Below, piece after piece: positions 18,887 through 30,420 of a DNA stretch of 64,000 bases (position 1 is the stretch's first letter; the number at the start of each line of letters is the position of its first letter). Position numbers and translations under genes: made by a program. A model generated the notes under the pieces. It was not told the DNA's origin and did not search any database. It saw nothing but the letters and a program-made list of their open reading frames with translations. Origin of the DNA: Molossus alvarezi. Lineage: Eukaryota; Chordata; Mammalia; Chiroptera; Molossidae. The DNA is taken from positions 28,130,988 to 28,194,987 of the forward strand of contig CM073898.1 of NCBI GenBank assembly GCA_037176705.1, written 5' to 3'.

Positions 18887-21800
18887 ACGACTGGGAAATT
18901 CTTCCTCTTCTGCGCTGGGTGGAAGCCTTGTTCCTCTACAAACAGCCCAGGCCCTGCTCTCCACCCTGCCCCTCGGGATGGCTGTAGTTCCACCGCACAT
19001 GTTCCCCTCGAGGCTGCCGCCCCTCTCCAGACTCCAGGACTCAGAGCCCCTCCCCCTTCGCCCAGCCCTCCTCTGTGAGACCCTGCTTTCCTCCCAGCGC
19101 CCCCTTCCGTGCCTGACCCTCCGTTCCCCGAAGCGGGAACCTCTTCTCCCAGAGAGGCCCCAACAGCCGGTACACCCCTCCCCATACACTCAAGGCTCCC
19201 CTCCAGACCACCCTCAGGGTTGGGACACCCCTTTCTCAAACCCTGATCCTTCCTCCGGGTACAACACCCCTCCCTTTTTCCACACACACAACTCTCTCTG
19301 AGTGGGGACACCCTATGCAGAGGCTCCTTTTTTGTATAGGGACCCCCATTCCTTCTAAGGAAGGGGGCACCCCCCCCACCAGTCTTCACTTTAAATTTGG
19401 AGACTTCTTGCATCTCTCATAACTGACAACTTCCCTTCACTTCTCTGAACATTTTGCGGTGGTGGATAGAACCCGAAACACTGAAGCATCACTTGTCTGA
19501 TACAGAAAAGGAAGAGGTTCATCTGTATTTTCATCTGTGTTGGGGGACCCTCTTTAAGAGGAATGAAAGCAGTATTTTCTGGTTCTGCAAGCATGCTGGG
19601 GAGAAGTAATCCTGCCTAATGAGTGCATAGGAAAGGGGGCCTCTGTCAGGGAAAGAAAGGTTTCTTCTCCATTTTTGGAGTATGTTGTCTTTGTGGAATG
19701 GAGAAAGGGAAGAGGTTAAGTAGGCTCAAGTATCCTTTGTGTCCCCTTTCACCCAAATAAAGGTAGTAAATTTTATAACTGGCTAAGGGAATCAGAACTT
19801 GAGGCTGGTACTCGGGGCCTTATAACCTGTGTCTGGAGTTACTGTTCTTTGAGGCCACTGAAATCTGGTTACTGTAAAGATTGAGTGAGCTCAATTGTTA
19901 GGATGGTGAGAGAAACAGTTTCTGCTTTGGCTAATACTGCAGTTATGTGATACCTGCTGCTGGATTTGTATTTTGAGGATTATATTTGGAGGTAGCTTGT
20001 ATTCAAACGCCTTTCTTTTGCATTTCTTGATTATAAATCCCTAGTTTATGTTTGTGGATCAGTGCATGATCTGGCCATGTTGGGATTAGATGGATTTTTT
20101 AATCTAAAATAAAACAGTATATCCAAGAGCAATGGGCCCATTTAAGTATTAAATAGTAAAAATACCATAATTTTGGTTCTTTCTTTGGGAAGAAAAAAAC
20201 AGAGTGCTTTGAGGGTGAAATCCTAAAATAGGCAACAGAGTGTTTCTCTTTCCTCCCCAAAGGCACCTGTTGTCCATTATCTAACCTTTGATGTCTTATA
20301 ATTCCTTACATAGTGAAGTTGTTTCATTCTTGGGCTCCTTTTAAAGAGGTATCAACTATTCACTGCCTTTTTTTTTTTTTTTTTTGCCTCCTGCCTGAAT
20401 TTATTTACCAATTATATTGGACCGAAAGACTTCTTATATGGTAACAAATGAATAAGAAAAAATCCAATACTGGAGTAACAAATGAGTGATCATATATACT
20501 AGGACAAAAGTTGAGTGCCTTGAGGGCTATTGGGGGAAGGGGGCTGCGCTGTCTCTGCACTGTTGGCTCCTCAGGCTATGGGAATGGTGGAATCACTACA
20601 GTGGAATTAGCTGTTCTACTTCTCTCCTGTTGGTGAGGACTTCTGGAAGGCTTGCCAAAGATTCCTCTTCTGTCAGTGTTTTGAGGGAGTCTTTCTCACC
20701 AATTGGGGCACTAAGGTTTATTTGAAATAGTGGATATGCCTTGATAAATAATTTTATCCCTTTTTGCTAATTCATGAGATGAAGATGAATTTCGTTTGGG
20801 GCTCCCACATTTCATAAAGAGCTTTAGAGCTGACTCCAGTATTGGATTTTTTCTTATTCACTTGACGCCATCCCCTGGGTGGTACATTGATGAAACTTTT
20901 CCTTTCTTTAGATATGGTGTTGATCAGGAACAGGGGTGATGCTGGTCTCTAAAGAGAGGAACCTGTGTCAGCAGAGAGGGAAAGAAATGGTTCCTGGCAG
21001 TATTTCTGGGGCAGCTCCTGGTGAAGATACTTCTGAGCAGGAGCACTGTGCTTTCTCTTTCTGTCCTCCTTGTAAGATTAAAACTAGGCCCCATCTTAAT
21101 TGAAACCTTAAAGGGTTGGGATGGGGGAAGGGTAGTGCTGGTCTATTTTACTGGTAGCCTTTAAGCAGAGTTTTGCTCAGCTCTTGCCAAATTGCTTGTT
21201 TCTGTTCCCTGCAGTTCATTAGTCTAGAGCTGAGAGTTACATTGATCTTTATTTTATCAGGAGAGCTATGAATGTAAAGGCAAGCACTTGTACTCTAGTA
21301 GATGTTTAAAAACTTTTATTTAACCAAACAAGAATTCAAAACATGTTAAGTTCTTCTGGGATCACAAATACTGATAGTGTTTGTTTATTCTTAAAGAAGT
21401 GTACATGCAGATCTCTTTTTACATGCTAGATGGGTTCTTTAGAAATGTGAGAAAACTTTATTTTTATAAGTAGAAAACCTGAGTGCTTTATAAACAATGA
21501 TTCTAGAAAAAATTATTTAAGGGAATCTTATGGTGAATCACTTTGTAAGTGAAACACTTAAAATTTAAACTGTACCCTTGATTGTTGAGTGTTTAAAGAA
21601 AACACTATTATATACATTGTATAAGATGTCTAATGGCAATTAAAACTGTTTGTAGTGGTTTTTTAAATAATTGAGCAGAATGTTAAGTGGCCATGTTATA
21701 TGTGCCACACTGAATTTATATACTGGTTGTATAACTTTTGTTTTACGTAAAAACAAGGAAAGGATGCTTTTAATGTCTGCAGCTGATGAATTTCAGGCAA

Positions 21801-23370
21801 CTTGACTGGCAGGTGCTTGTACTTTGGAATTTCCCTCAGGCTAGTATCCTTTAGTTTATGAATTACGATGATTAAAAATGGCAGCACTTTGGAAACAGTT
21901 TTTTAAAAACTTTGTGTGTTGGGGGGAATACCCTAAACAATCTATCTTGATGTCCTGCCTCCAGATCACTGTATACACACATTCAAAATGTATATACAGT
22001 ATATATTTTAAATCTCAGGCATATGTGCAAAAGTAAGAAACTACTGACATGGCTTTTTTATTGATTTTCATAAGGTGCATTTCATGCTTAGTCTTTTTAA
22101 CTTTTTTTTTTTTCCCTGTAATAGAGGCTTTAATTTTAAGAGTTTTACCTTGAACTTGACTAGAGTTTAATAAGTGTTTATACTTTAAAGACAACATATG
22201 TTAACTATGTCATTTTAACTGTTTCTACTCTGAACATTAAAAAAACAAAACAAAATCCCAAAACTTCTTTTTAAAGAAAAATTGTAATGAACAAAATTAG
22301 TGGTTTAGTACAGGTTTAGTACCTGTAAGGAACATAGCATTCTGGGTGCAAGGTATATGAACAAATAGTAGCAATATGCTTCAATTTATGAAATATTTGA
22401 AGAAAATCTTTTTAACACACAGTATTAGAACTATGATTCTTATCTCACATATCTTGCTTTACTTGAAGGAACAGTGCAGTCTGTGATTTTTACATATTAA
22501 TCTACTCTAAAGCATTCTTTATATACTTAGTCACAAAAATGTTTCTCATGTAATAACATTATTTGGGAAAATTTTTTCTTAACTTTTAATTACTGCTGTC
22601 TCTTGAAGAGCTGAAGATAGACTTAAGTTATATAACATGGCATGAGTAGAAACTCTTACATGGTCATTACAGCATCTATAACATGAGTTAGAGTATATGT
22701 ATGTGGATTAACACCTATTTTGTGACCAGTGCTATGTTTGCTTGTTCTTACAGGAAGGAAAAATATTTAAGATAGGCTTCTTGCCTTTTAGGAGCTTCCA
22801 GTCTGGTTTTAAATAACCATCTAGAGATGTTTAAGCGTAAGTCAAGTGCCGGTAATGGGAGTAGAGGGAGGGGGAAGCACCATTTAGAACTCTGTGCAAT
22901 GTATCAAGCATGAAACTTTTGAGAGAACATTTGGAGATTGCTAAATTTATCTCTATAGAGCCTGGTTTTTTAAAACAGTGAAGTAATTTATTTAGCAGTT
23001 CAAATATTAGGAAATAATATTACTAGGTCTTCTTCTGCCTGTGTTTAAGTTTGAATAACATGGGGACAAAGTACTATATTAATTTTATGTGAAGAGTCCA
23101 TTTCTGTAACATGTAGAACTTCAATGTTTGTTCATAAGAAATTTGAGAAGAACATTTTGATTTTAAAATAGATGTATTTTAAGATGTTAAAAAGGTAAGA
23201 AAATAATCTACTTCATCAACTATTACCTCAGTGTGGAAGATTCCCAGTCTGTAGTATATTTCTAAATCTGTGTATGATCTTTTGTCCTATAGTTTAGCTG
23301 TCTCAGACTATAATAATGCCTTAACTTTGCTTATTGATGTATAGTTTACAAAAAGCTTTATCTTATTTAA
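18887..23370. other. SINE-free start of intron 1
   Basis: A C-rich stretch (18,900-19,400) followed by AT-rich unique-looking DNA. No Ves, L1 or LTR recognised. Minus-strand open frames up to 294 codons across 18,529-19,413 come from GC-rich composition and match no protein I know. Confidence 0.6.
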
Positions 23371-23475
23371 TCTGCATGCTAACCTGGGGAGAGAAGAAAT
23401 TCTCCTTATATAGATGAGAGAATACTGAGGTTCAGAGAGTGCGATTTTTTTTTTAAAAAAGACTATTTGAATCCA
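23370..23475 (-). repeat. MIR fragment
   Basis: AATCTGCATGCTAACCTGGG and ATAGATGAGAGAATACTGAG with GTTCAGAGAG resemble the MIR 3' half. Confidence 0.5.
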
Positions 23476-23539
23476 TGTTTTTTTCCTTCTATTTTTGGAG
23501 GAGGGGGAGTGGGAGAGACTAACTTGTCAGGTATGTATT

Positions 23540-23760
23540 TGTATTATTTTAAATAATGAAAACACAGTACAAAAGAAAAAAATAATCTTATTTCTAGCTC
23601 ATCTGTATGCATCTGACGTTTACATGTTGATACACTTGTTTTTAGTCTTTTTATCTGCATAGTTTTTTACATAGTTAAAACCATACTATAGATATAAATT
23701 TACACTCTGGTTTTTTCATTGGATCCCTAACCATTTGTTTTGTTTTTTTTTTTACTTAAA
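23540..23760 (-). repeat. Old L1 fragment, antisense
   Basis: TTTAAATAATGAAAACACAG with GTTTACATGTTGATACACTT and an A/T-rich context resembles reversed L1M/HAL1 3' sequence. Decayed. Confidence 0.4.
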
Positions 23761-23799
23761 CTGAAATTTTTCTGGTAGAGTTCAATATTCTTTTTCCTT

Positions 23800-24860
23800 C
23801 CCCATTACTGACTTCTTAACCCACTGGTGCATCAAATCAACATGCCTGAATCTAAACTGCTCTTCCTCTAAATCAGCTTTTTCCTTATTTTCCAGTATCT
23901 ATAAGTATCTTCCACCCTTGAAATCTCAGAATTATGTTTGATTCCTTGCCATTTTTGCCTACCACATTAAAATCTCTTCTAAGACTTGTCAGTGTTTGTC
24001 ACGTTTTCTCATCCCTTACTTGCCTTTTTCACCACCATAATTCAAATATTATTCCATGTTTGAATTATCAATAGCCTCAAGAACCTCCACCTGTTCAATT
24101 TATGGGAGGTGGGGGAGGGGGGACTTCAGATTAATCTTTCTAAGGCAATGTTTTGATTGTGCCATTCACTCTTTCATATTGTTTTATTGCTTTAATGACT
24201 AATTTCAAACACTTCAGTCTTCTTCTCAAGGTCCTCCATTATCTTTTTCTGCTGTCTTCATATGTTCTGGCCAAAATGACCTATTTCTTGTTTCCCAAAT
24301 TTGATTGGTACTTTTTCATCCCTATGACTATTCTCTGTACCTTTCAAGGCCCAACTCAAATATTCTTTTCTTTTTTTTTTTTTTTTATCCTCACCTGAGG
24401 ACATTTTTCCATTTTTTGTTCAGATAGAGCAGGAGGGAGAGAGAGGAAGAGAGAGAGAAAGAAACATCGTTGTGAAGGGACACATCGAGTGGCTGCCACC
24501 CGCACGACCAACCAGGGCTGGGGACAAACTGCAACCGAGGTACATGCCCTTAGCGGGAACCGAACCCGGGTCTCTCCGGACCGCAGGCCGACGCTCTAAC
24601 CGCTGAGCCAAACCGGCCAGGGCTCAAATATTCTTTTCTAAACACACTTACTTATTTGTTCCTTTCATTCCCAGCCTAAAGTATTTACCCTTGAACTTTT
24701 AACATAGGAGCATTCTTAGGGCACTTATCTCAGAATATCTCTTTTTATAAGGCATAAATAATACAAGTCTCACAATTATTATATGTCTCATTTCTCCAGC
24801 CAAATTATAAGCCTATTAAAGGCTGACACTCTCATGTGTCTTTGAAATCTCACAGCAGAA
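23800..24860 (-). repeat. L2 LINE antisense, split by Ves
   Basis: GATTAATCTTTCTAAGGCAA and GATTGTGCCATTCACTC before the Ves, and TCATTTCTCCAGCCAAATTA with TAAGCCTATTAAAGGCTGAC after it, follow the reversed L2 body and tail. The element resumes cleanly after the SINE at 24,372-24,622. Confidence 0.6.
24372..24622 (-). repeat. Young-looking Ves SINE with 17-bp TSD
   Basis: Near-consensus reverse Ves, CCTCACCTGAGG to CCGGCCAGG. Flanked by CTCAAATATTCTTTTCT at 24,355-24,371 and 24,623-24,639. Both pol III boxes are intact. Confidence 0.94.
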
Positions 24861-24864
24861 CAGT

Positions 24865-25250
24865 GGAAATTTCATGATCCATTAAAATTTGGGGAAGAAA
24901 TTAGGGACCAGTATATAAGTGGCAACTTACAACCTTCACTTTCACCATTGTTTCATAAGAGAAATAACTTAAAAGACCAAAGAATCATCATACACATTCT
25001 CAAAATAGAGTCTTTAAAAAATTTAAATAACTCATGTTGTTCTTATTTTTCTCATTTCACCTAAATGAGTGAAAACTGTTTTGAAGTTTATTAGCAGTCT
25101 GATAAAGAGTTTTGCGCTAGGCTCTAGGGTAATGTTTTTCAAGTATAGGTCTTGCGTATGACCTATTAATACGAATTTAGAAATCCATTTATTTGGGGTT
25201 AAGACCAACACTAAAAAGAATAAGGAGGAAGAAAGAAAGATTATAAAAAA
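24865..25250. other. No recognised feature
   Basis: AT-rich, no gene or repeat recognised. Confidence 0.5.
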
Positions 25251-25260
25251 TTGACGCTCC

Positions 25261-25485
25261 TGCCCTGGCCAGTGTGGCTTAGTTGGTTGGGCCGTCTTTT
25301 GTGCACCAGGAGTTTGGTGGTTCTATTCTGCATAGGCCCTGTTGCAGGCTCGCTCCCTAGTGGGGAGGGTACAGCAGGCAGTGGATTGATATTGTGCTCT
25401 CACATCAATCAATGTTTCCACCTCTTTCTCCGTCTTCCTTTCTCTCTAAAAAAAAAATCAGTAAACTATTCTTAAAAAAAAAAAA
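25261..25485 (+). repeat. Ves-related SINE, short variant, sense
   Basis: GCCCTGGCCAGTGTGGCTTA with GTTGGTTGGGCCGTC as the head, CT-rich middle, then an A tail with CAGTAAACTATTCTT. It lacks the GGTGAGG block. Confidence 0.82.
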
Positions 25486-25489
25486 TCAA

Positions 25490-26225
25490 TGCTTCGTGTG
25501 ATATTGCTTCAATAAACTTTTCAGTTTTATATTTTTACCCTAGAATTAACAATGTAAAATTTATTTCTTACTATGGATCACAGTCAGATGAAAGGTACAC
25601 TTCTAGTGGCTAATCCCTGTATTTGAGAGACTAGGTGGGAGGCTGACATACATGAAAAGGAGGATGAACAATCAGAAGTAGTTATACTGAATTGTGTTCT
25701 CAATTTTTTAGTTTCTTAGAATCTGAATACAATGATTAGAATATGGTTAATATCAATAACAGCAAAAATATATCTATAGTTGTAGAATCAGTTTAATTGC
25801 TGCAAACAGTATGCAGAACTGTGGTTTTATAAAACTGATAGGCTACAGTATGTTATTTACTATGCAAAAAGGCCCCCCCCCCCAAAAAAAATTATTCATC
25901 ATGTTTTTTTAGCTTTCCTGATGAAATTGTCTGTTTCTTGACTTATTCTCTCCTTATTAGCTATTTTAAATGAATCTAGTCTTTAAGGCATGGCTTAAGC
26001 ACACTTTTTTTTTTTTTTGGAAGCTGTGCCTGATTATTCCACTCTTGTACACATACCAATTGCACTGTGTTGCTCCTAAAGTGGAGGAGACTGAGCGCTT
26101 AACATCTAAGGGATGTGGGAGGATAGCCAAAACTTGGAGTTTATTTAACATAAAAGTTCATATGATAATTTCGCAGCCATTATAATAAGGATTGATTCAG
26201 ACAGGAATAATTGATAGATACTAAA
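25490..26225. other. No recognised feature
   Basis: AT-rich; a C run meets an A run at 25,873-25,890. Short overlapping frames around 25,966-26,185 are not credible genes. Confidence 0.5.
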
Positions 26226-26229
26226 TATA

Positions 26230-27590
26230 GGGGATATTTTGATGAGGAGGATGTTTGCATGGTCTTAAATATCTCCCTATATATTGCTTATTAGTTGCAA
26301 GGGGAAAATATAGTAACACCATACAGTGGTGAAATCAGATAACACCTTGAGTGCATGATCAAAATAAATAGCACCAGTGGACATTGTGTGCCTCTGACTC
26401 TGATGCCCTGAGAACACATCACTTATGTAGTTCTCCAGCCAGGAATGCATAACCTGAGTTTAATCATGAAGAAACATTGAATTCTTTAAAAAATAATTTA
26501 TGTTATAAAGACAAAGGCTGTGAAAATGTTCCAGATTAAAGGAGATTAAAGAGACAAGTACTTGCAATCCTACACTAGTCGATCCTAGACTGGATCTTGT
26601 ATTAGAGGGGATACTGCTATAAAGGATGATTGGATAATTGGATCACTTGGCAAAATGACTAAGTGGTTGCTAGATTAGGTAAAATATTGCATCAATAATA
26701 AATTTATTGAAGCTGATAACAACCTAAGGTTATATTATTTTTTATTCTTTATTTTTGAAAGTATTAGATATCCCTCCTTTTTTTCCTTGACACTCTCCTC
26801 TCTTCACTGCACTGTTGTCTGTGTTCACTGGTTATGCATATATACATATAAGTTCTTTGGTTTATCTCCTCTCGCCTCTCCCGCCCCTCCCTCACCTCCT
26901 TCCCTCTGAGGGTTGCCAGTCTGTTCCTTACTTCCTTGTTTCTGGATCTATTTTGTTCATCAGCATATTTTGTTTATTGTATTATACAAATAAATGAGAT
27001 CATGTGATATTTGTCTTTCTCTGTTTGGCTTATTTCGCTTAGCATAATACTCTCCAGGTCCCTCCATGTTGTCTCAAAGGGTAAGAGATCTTTCTTACTG
27101 CTGCATAGTATTCCATTGTGTAACTATATCACAGCTTTTTTTATCCACTCATCTACTGATGGACACTTGGGCTCTATCTAGATCTTAGCTATTGTAAGTA
27201 GCGCTGCTGTGAATAGAGGGGTGCATATATTCTTTATTTTTGTATTCTTAATATTTTTATTATACAATACACGCTGGCATTGTAAGGGTCAAGGGCCATC
27301 ATAATATGTAACTTACTCTCAAGTGGTTCAGAAAAAAATGTGTAAGATCTATATGTGTTTTATAAATGTACATACAAATATGTGTATGTATGCACAGCCA
27401 TATATAGAGAAGGAGGAAGTGAAGGAGGATGGAAGGATGCTTGAGTGCAATTAAAGCAAATGAGTAAAATGTTAACAACAGGTAAATTTGGTAAAAACTA
27501 TGTATTTTCTTTATACTGTTCTTGTTCTTAACAGTTTTACTGTAAGCTTGAAATTACTTTCAACTGAAAAGTTTTAAAAAATCATATGAA
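26230..27590 (+). repeat. Old L1 3'UTR, sense, split by a younger L1
   Basis: The left part has CCAGCCAGGAATGCATAACC and GATTAAAGGAGATTAAAGAG. The right part has AACTTACTCTCAAGTGGTTC and GTTTTACTGTAAGCTTGAAA, all in the order of the L1M 3'UTR. A reversed L1 tail sits between them. Confidence 0.7.
26758..27228 (-). mobile_element. 5'-truncated bat L1 insertion, antisense
   Basis: Carries the reversed L1 3' phrases TTCTTTGGTTTATCTCCTCT and TTGTCTTTCTCTGTTTGGCT. It is flanked by ATTCTTTATTTTTG at 26,744-26,757 and 27,229-27,242, a perfect 14-bp target-site duplication. A related tail lies at 58,382-58,755. Confidence 0.8.
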
Positions 27591-27599
27591 CTTCGCATT

Positions 27600-28200
27600 T
27601 CACTCCATAGTATAGCATTTTAAAATATAGAAATATCTCCTGTCCCAGAAAATTCCAGGCAAACTCTTGGGATAAACTGTGGCTCCCAAGAATATGTTCC
27701 ATGTATATCATGTGGTTTCCTTTTATCCCTAGGCCTCAGTTTGGGAAACACGCCTCTGGGCCAGAGGCAGCTGTGGTTCAAATTTAGCCGACAGACATGT
27801 TTTGTTTGGCCTTTTTGAGTGTTTTAAAGATTGGGAAATTTCACATAAAAATCTGGATCTTTGGTTTTTCTTGAAAAATGAAATGATCTTGCCACTCTGG
27901 GCTTGCATTCCATAGATGATGTATATACTCACTAAGCACTGTGACAGGTAAGCAACCTCAGTCCCTTCCTTACATACACATAGTTTGTTTTAGGTATTTA
28001 TCTTATTATCTGGCCTCTATAGGCATATGTTTGCAGCCTCTCCCTAGCCCAAGAGGTGAGGGTGTCTGTCCTCTTCATGCTCTTAACAATTTCAGAATTA
28101 AATTGCTGAACTGTTACCCTATCACCTGCTAACATTTTAGTGTGTATATGCTATAAACAAGGAAATTCTCCTATATACCCATACTACAACCAAGAAAATC
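27600..28200. other. No recognised feature
   Basis: No gene or repeat named. Two short minus- and plus-strand frames here are composition artefacts. Confidence 0.45.
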
Positions 28201-28204
28201 AGGA

Positions 28205-28930
28205 AATGAATATTGATAGATTACTACTCTCTAACCCTCAGACCCATGCAAGTTTTGCTAATTGTCTCAGTAATGCCTTTTATAGCAAAATGGTCCAGTT
28301 CAGAATCAAATGTTGCATTTAGTTGTCCTATATCCTTAGTCTGCTTCAATCTGGAACAGTTACTTGGTCTTTCCTTGGGTTTTGTGACCTTGACAGTTTG
28401 CAAGATTACAGACCAAGTTGTTTTGTAGACTGTTCCTAATTTTGATATTTCCTCCTGATTAGATAGTTATGTATCTTTGGCACAAATGCCCCCAGAAGTG
28501 AAGCTGTGTTTTGTCTCATTGTGTCCTGTCAGATGGCACACAATTTTAATTTGTCCCATTAACTAGTGATGTCCATTTTGGTCATTGTATTAAGGTGGTG
28601 TCTTTCAGCCTTCTCCACTATAAAATAACTTTTTAAAAGCTTTTTGTAATAAGTATTTTGTAGGCAGTGCTTTGAAACTTTTGTAATCCATTTCTCATCA
28701 GACCTTTAATTGGTTCATTTATATCTGTATGGACTCAAGCATTCTATCTTTTTCAGTGGGTTATAATCTATTTTGAAGCTGAAATTGGCCCTATTTGGCT
28801 AGTGGGTGCCCATTCATGCTGGCTTCTGCATTGTTTTGACATGTTTCCATCATTTTTTGAGGACTTTCCTTTTTATACAATGAGATGATTCAGGTGCACA
28901 ATTCAGTCTATAATCACATGCATATATACT
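28205..28930 (-). repeat. Old L1 3'UTR region, antisense
   Basis: CTGCTTCAATCTGGAACAGT, GACCAAGTTGTTTTGTAGAC, TGATATTTCCTCCTGATTAG and TTTTGACATGTTTCCATCAT follow reversed L1M sequence. The Ves at 28,932 ends this fragment. Confidence 0.7.
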
Positions 28931-28931
28931 T

Positions 28932-29167
28932 GTTGTTAATCCTCACCTGAGGATATTTTTCCATTGATTTTTAGGTAGAGAGGAAGGGAGGGAGAAAGAG
29001 AGAGAAAAGCATCATCTATTGGTTGCCTCCCAAATGATCCTGACCGACCTAGACCAGGATTGAACCTGCAACACAGGTACATGGTACATGCCCTTGACTG
29101 GGAATCGAACCCACGACCCTTCAGTCCACAGGCCATTAATCTAACCTCTGAGTCAAACTGGCCAGAG
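28932..29167 (-). repeat. Ves SINE with perfect 17-bp TSD
   Basis: TTAATCCTCACCTGAGG to CTGGCCAGAG. Flanked by CACATGCATATATACTT at 28,915-28,931 and 29,168-29,184. Confidence 0.93.
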
Positions 29168-29184
29168 CACATGCATATATACTT

Positions 29185-29840
29185 TGTATAATTGTAAGTG
29201 GGGTTCAGGTTTTGAATTGAGTCTTTTTAAGTTAGTGAGCATTTGTTACGGTTCTTTTGTAATTTTGTGACTGCATAATATTATATCTTACAGTTAAACA
29301 TTGTGTTAAACACATGGACTAGATCATTAATGTAAATTAGTTTGAAGGTATTTGCTGTCAATGAGAAGTCATTCAGGATATTTCTTAGTACCCTGTTTCT
29401 ATATTTAAACAATCAGCAATTATCTTAGAGAGCAAGGTACTGTTGGGTGTGTGTGTGTGTGAGTGAGTTGGTTAAAAGAAAAGATATTTAAGCAGCAAAA
29501 TCAACCTTTTTTTCTTCCTACTTAAAATATTGTGATCATCTTTCCTTCTCAGCAAATACAGATATAAACTTTAATGCATCATTATTTGGACATCTGGTCT
29601 TCTTAAGCTGTGTATATAGAACATAATTTAACTTATTCTTGATGACTGATGGTGGTTATTATGAGTATTAGACATGATTCTGTGCTGTAATACAGTGGTG
29701 CCTTCAAGAACTATTTGTGTAGGGCTGTTTGCCCCATACACTAGATGACCCTAGACAGTTATAACTGTCTTCTTGCTATTGTTTATCACCTATTGTCAGT
29801 GTGCTTTACCCTCTCCTCTCTTTTTATTTATTTATTCTTT
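29185..29840. other. Mostly unassigned, possible L1 remnants
   Basis: AT-rich with a GT run at 29,446-29,461. Some text resembles reversed L1 but too weakly to call. Confidence 0.4.
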
Positions 29841-29855
29841 AAAATCTCATTTATA

Positions 29856-30082
29856 GCCCTGGCTGGTTTGGCTCAGCAGTTAGAGCGTTGGCCTGCGGTC
29901 CAGAGAGACCCTTGTTCGGTTCCCGCTAAGGGCACGTACCTCGGTTGCAGTTTGTCCCCGGCCCTGGTTGGGTCATGCGGGTGGCAACCACTCGATGTGT
30001 CCCTTTCATGTTGATGTTTCTCTCTCCCTCCCACTCTATCTGAACAAAAAATGGAAAAATGTCCTCGGGTGAGGATTAAAAA
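29856..30082 (+). repeat. Ves SINE with 15-bp TSD
   Basis: GCCCTGGCTGGTTTGGCTCA to CTCGGGTGAGGATTAAAA. Flanked by AAAATCTCATTTATA at 29,841-29,855 and 30,083-30,097. An oppositely oriented copy begins about 90 bp further on. Confidence 0.94.
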
Positions 30083-30171
30083 AAAATCTCATTTATAATA
30101 TTTGAACTTAATATCTCTGAAAACTAGGACTCTTCATTATTATATCTAAAATTTGACAGTAATTTCTTTCT

Positions 30172-30420
30172 TTCTTTTTTTATCCTCATCCAAGGACATT
30201 TTTCCATTTTTTTGTTCAGATAGAGCGGAAGGGAGAGAAGGAGAAAGTGAGAGAGAGAAACATCAATGTAAGAGAGACATTGAGTAGTTGCCACCCACAC
30301 GACCCCAACCAGGGCCGAGTACAAACTGCAAACGAGGTACATGCCTTTAGCGGGAACCAAACCTGGGTCTCTCTGGACGACAGGTCGACGCTCTAACTGC
30401 TGAGCCAAACCAGCTAGGGC
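30172..30420 (-). repeat. Ves SINE, antisense
   Basis: TATCCTCATCCAAGGACATT to CCAGCTAGGGC. Lies between two sense Ves copies. Confidence 0.92.

Larger units (their letters stand above)
18430..18900 (+). promoter_or_regulatory. EML4: EML4 CpG-island promoter
   Basis: Sharp rise in G+C and CpG with no TATA box at a fitting place. Visible motifs: an E box GTCACGTG at 18,479-18,486 (USF/TFE type), a TGACG CRE half-site near 18,506, an NRF1-like GCGTGCGCAG at 18,511-18,520, and two Sp1 GC boxes, GGGGCGGGGC at 18,520-18,529 and GGGGGCGGGGC at 18,555-18,565. Binding is inferred from motifs only. Confidence 0.85.

Noticed and set aside
18529..19413. 294-codon minus-strand open frame (and a 169-codon one) across the EML4 CpG island
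   Set aside because: Composition of very high G+C lowers stop frequency, the translation is low-complexity Gly/Arg/Pro rich, matches no family I know, and overlaps the EML4 leader. An antisense promoter transcript is possible but not shown.
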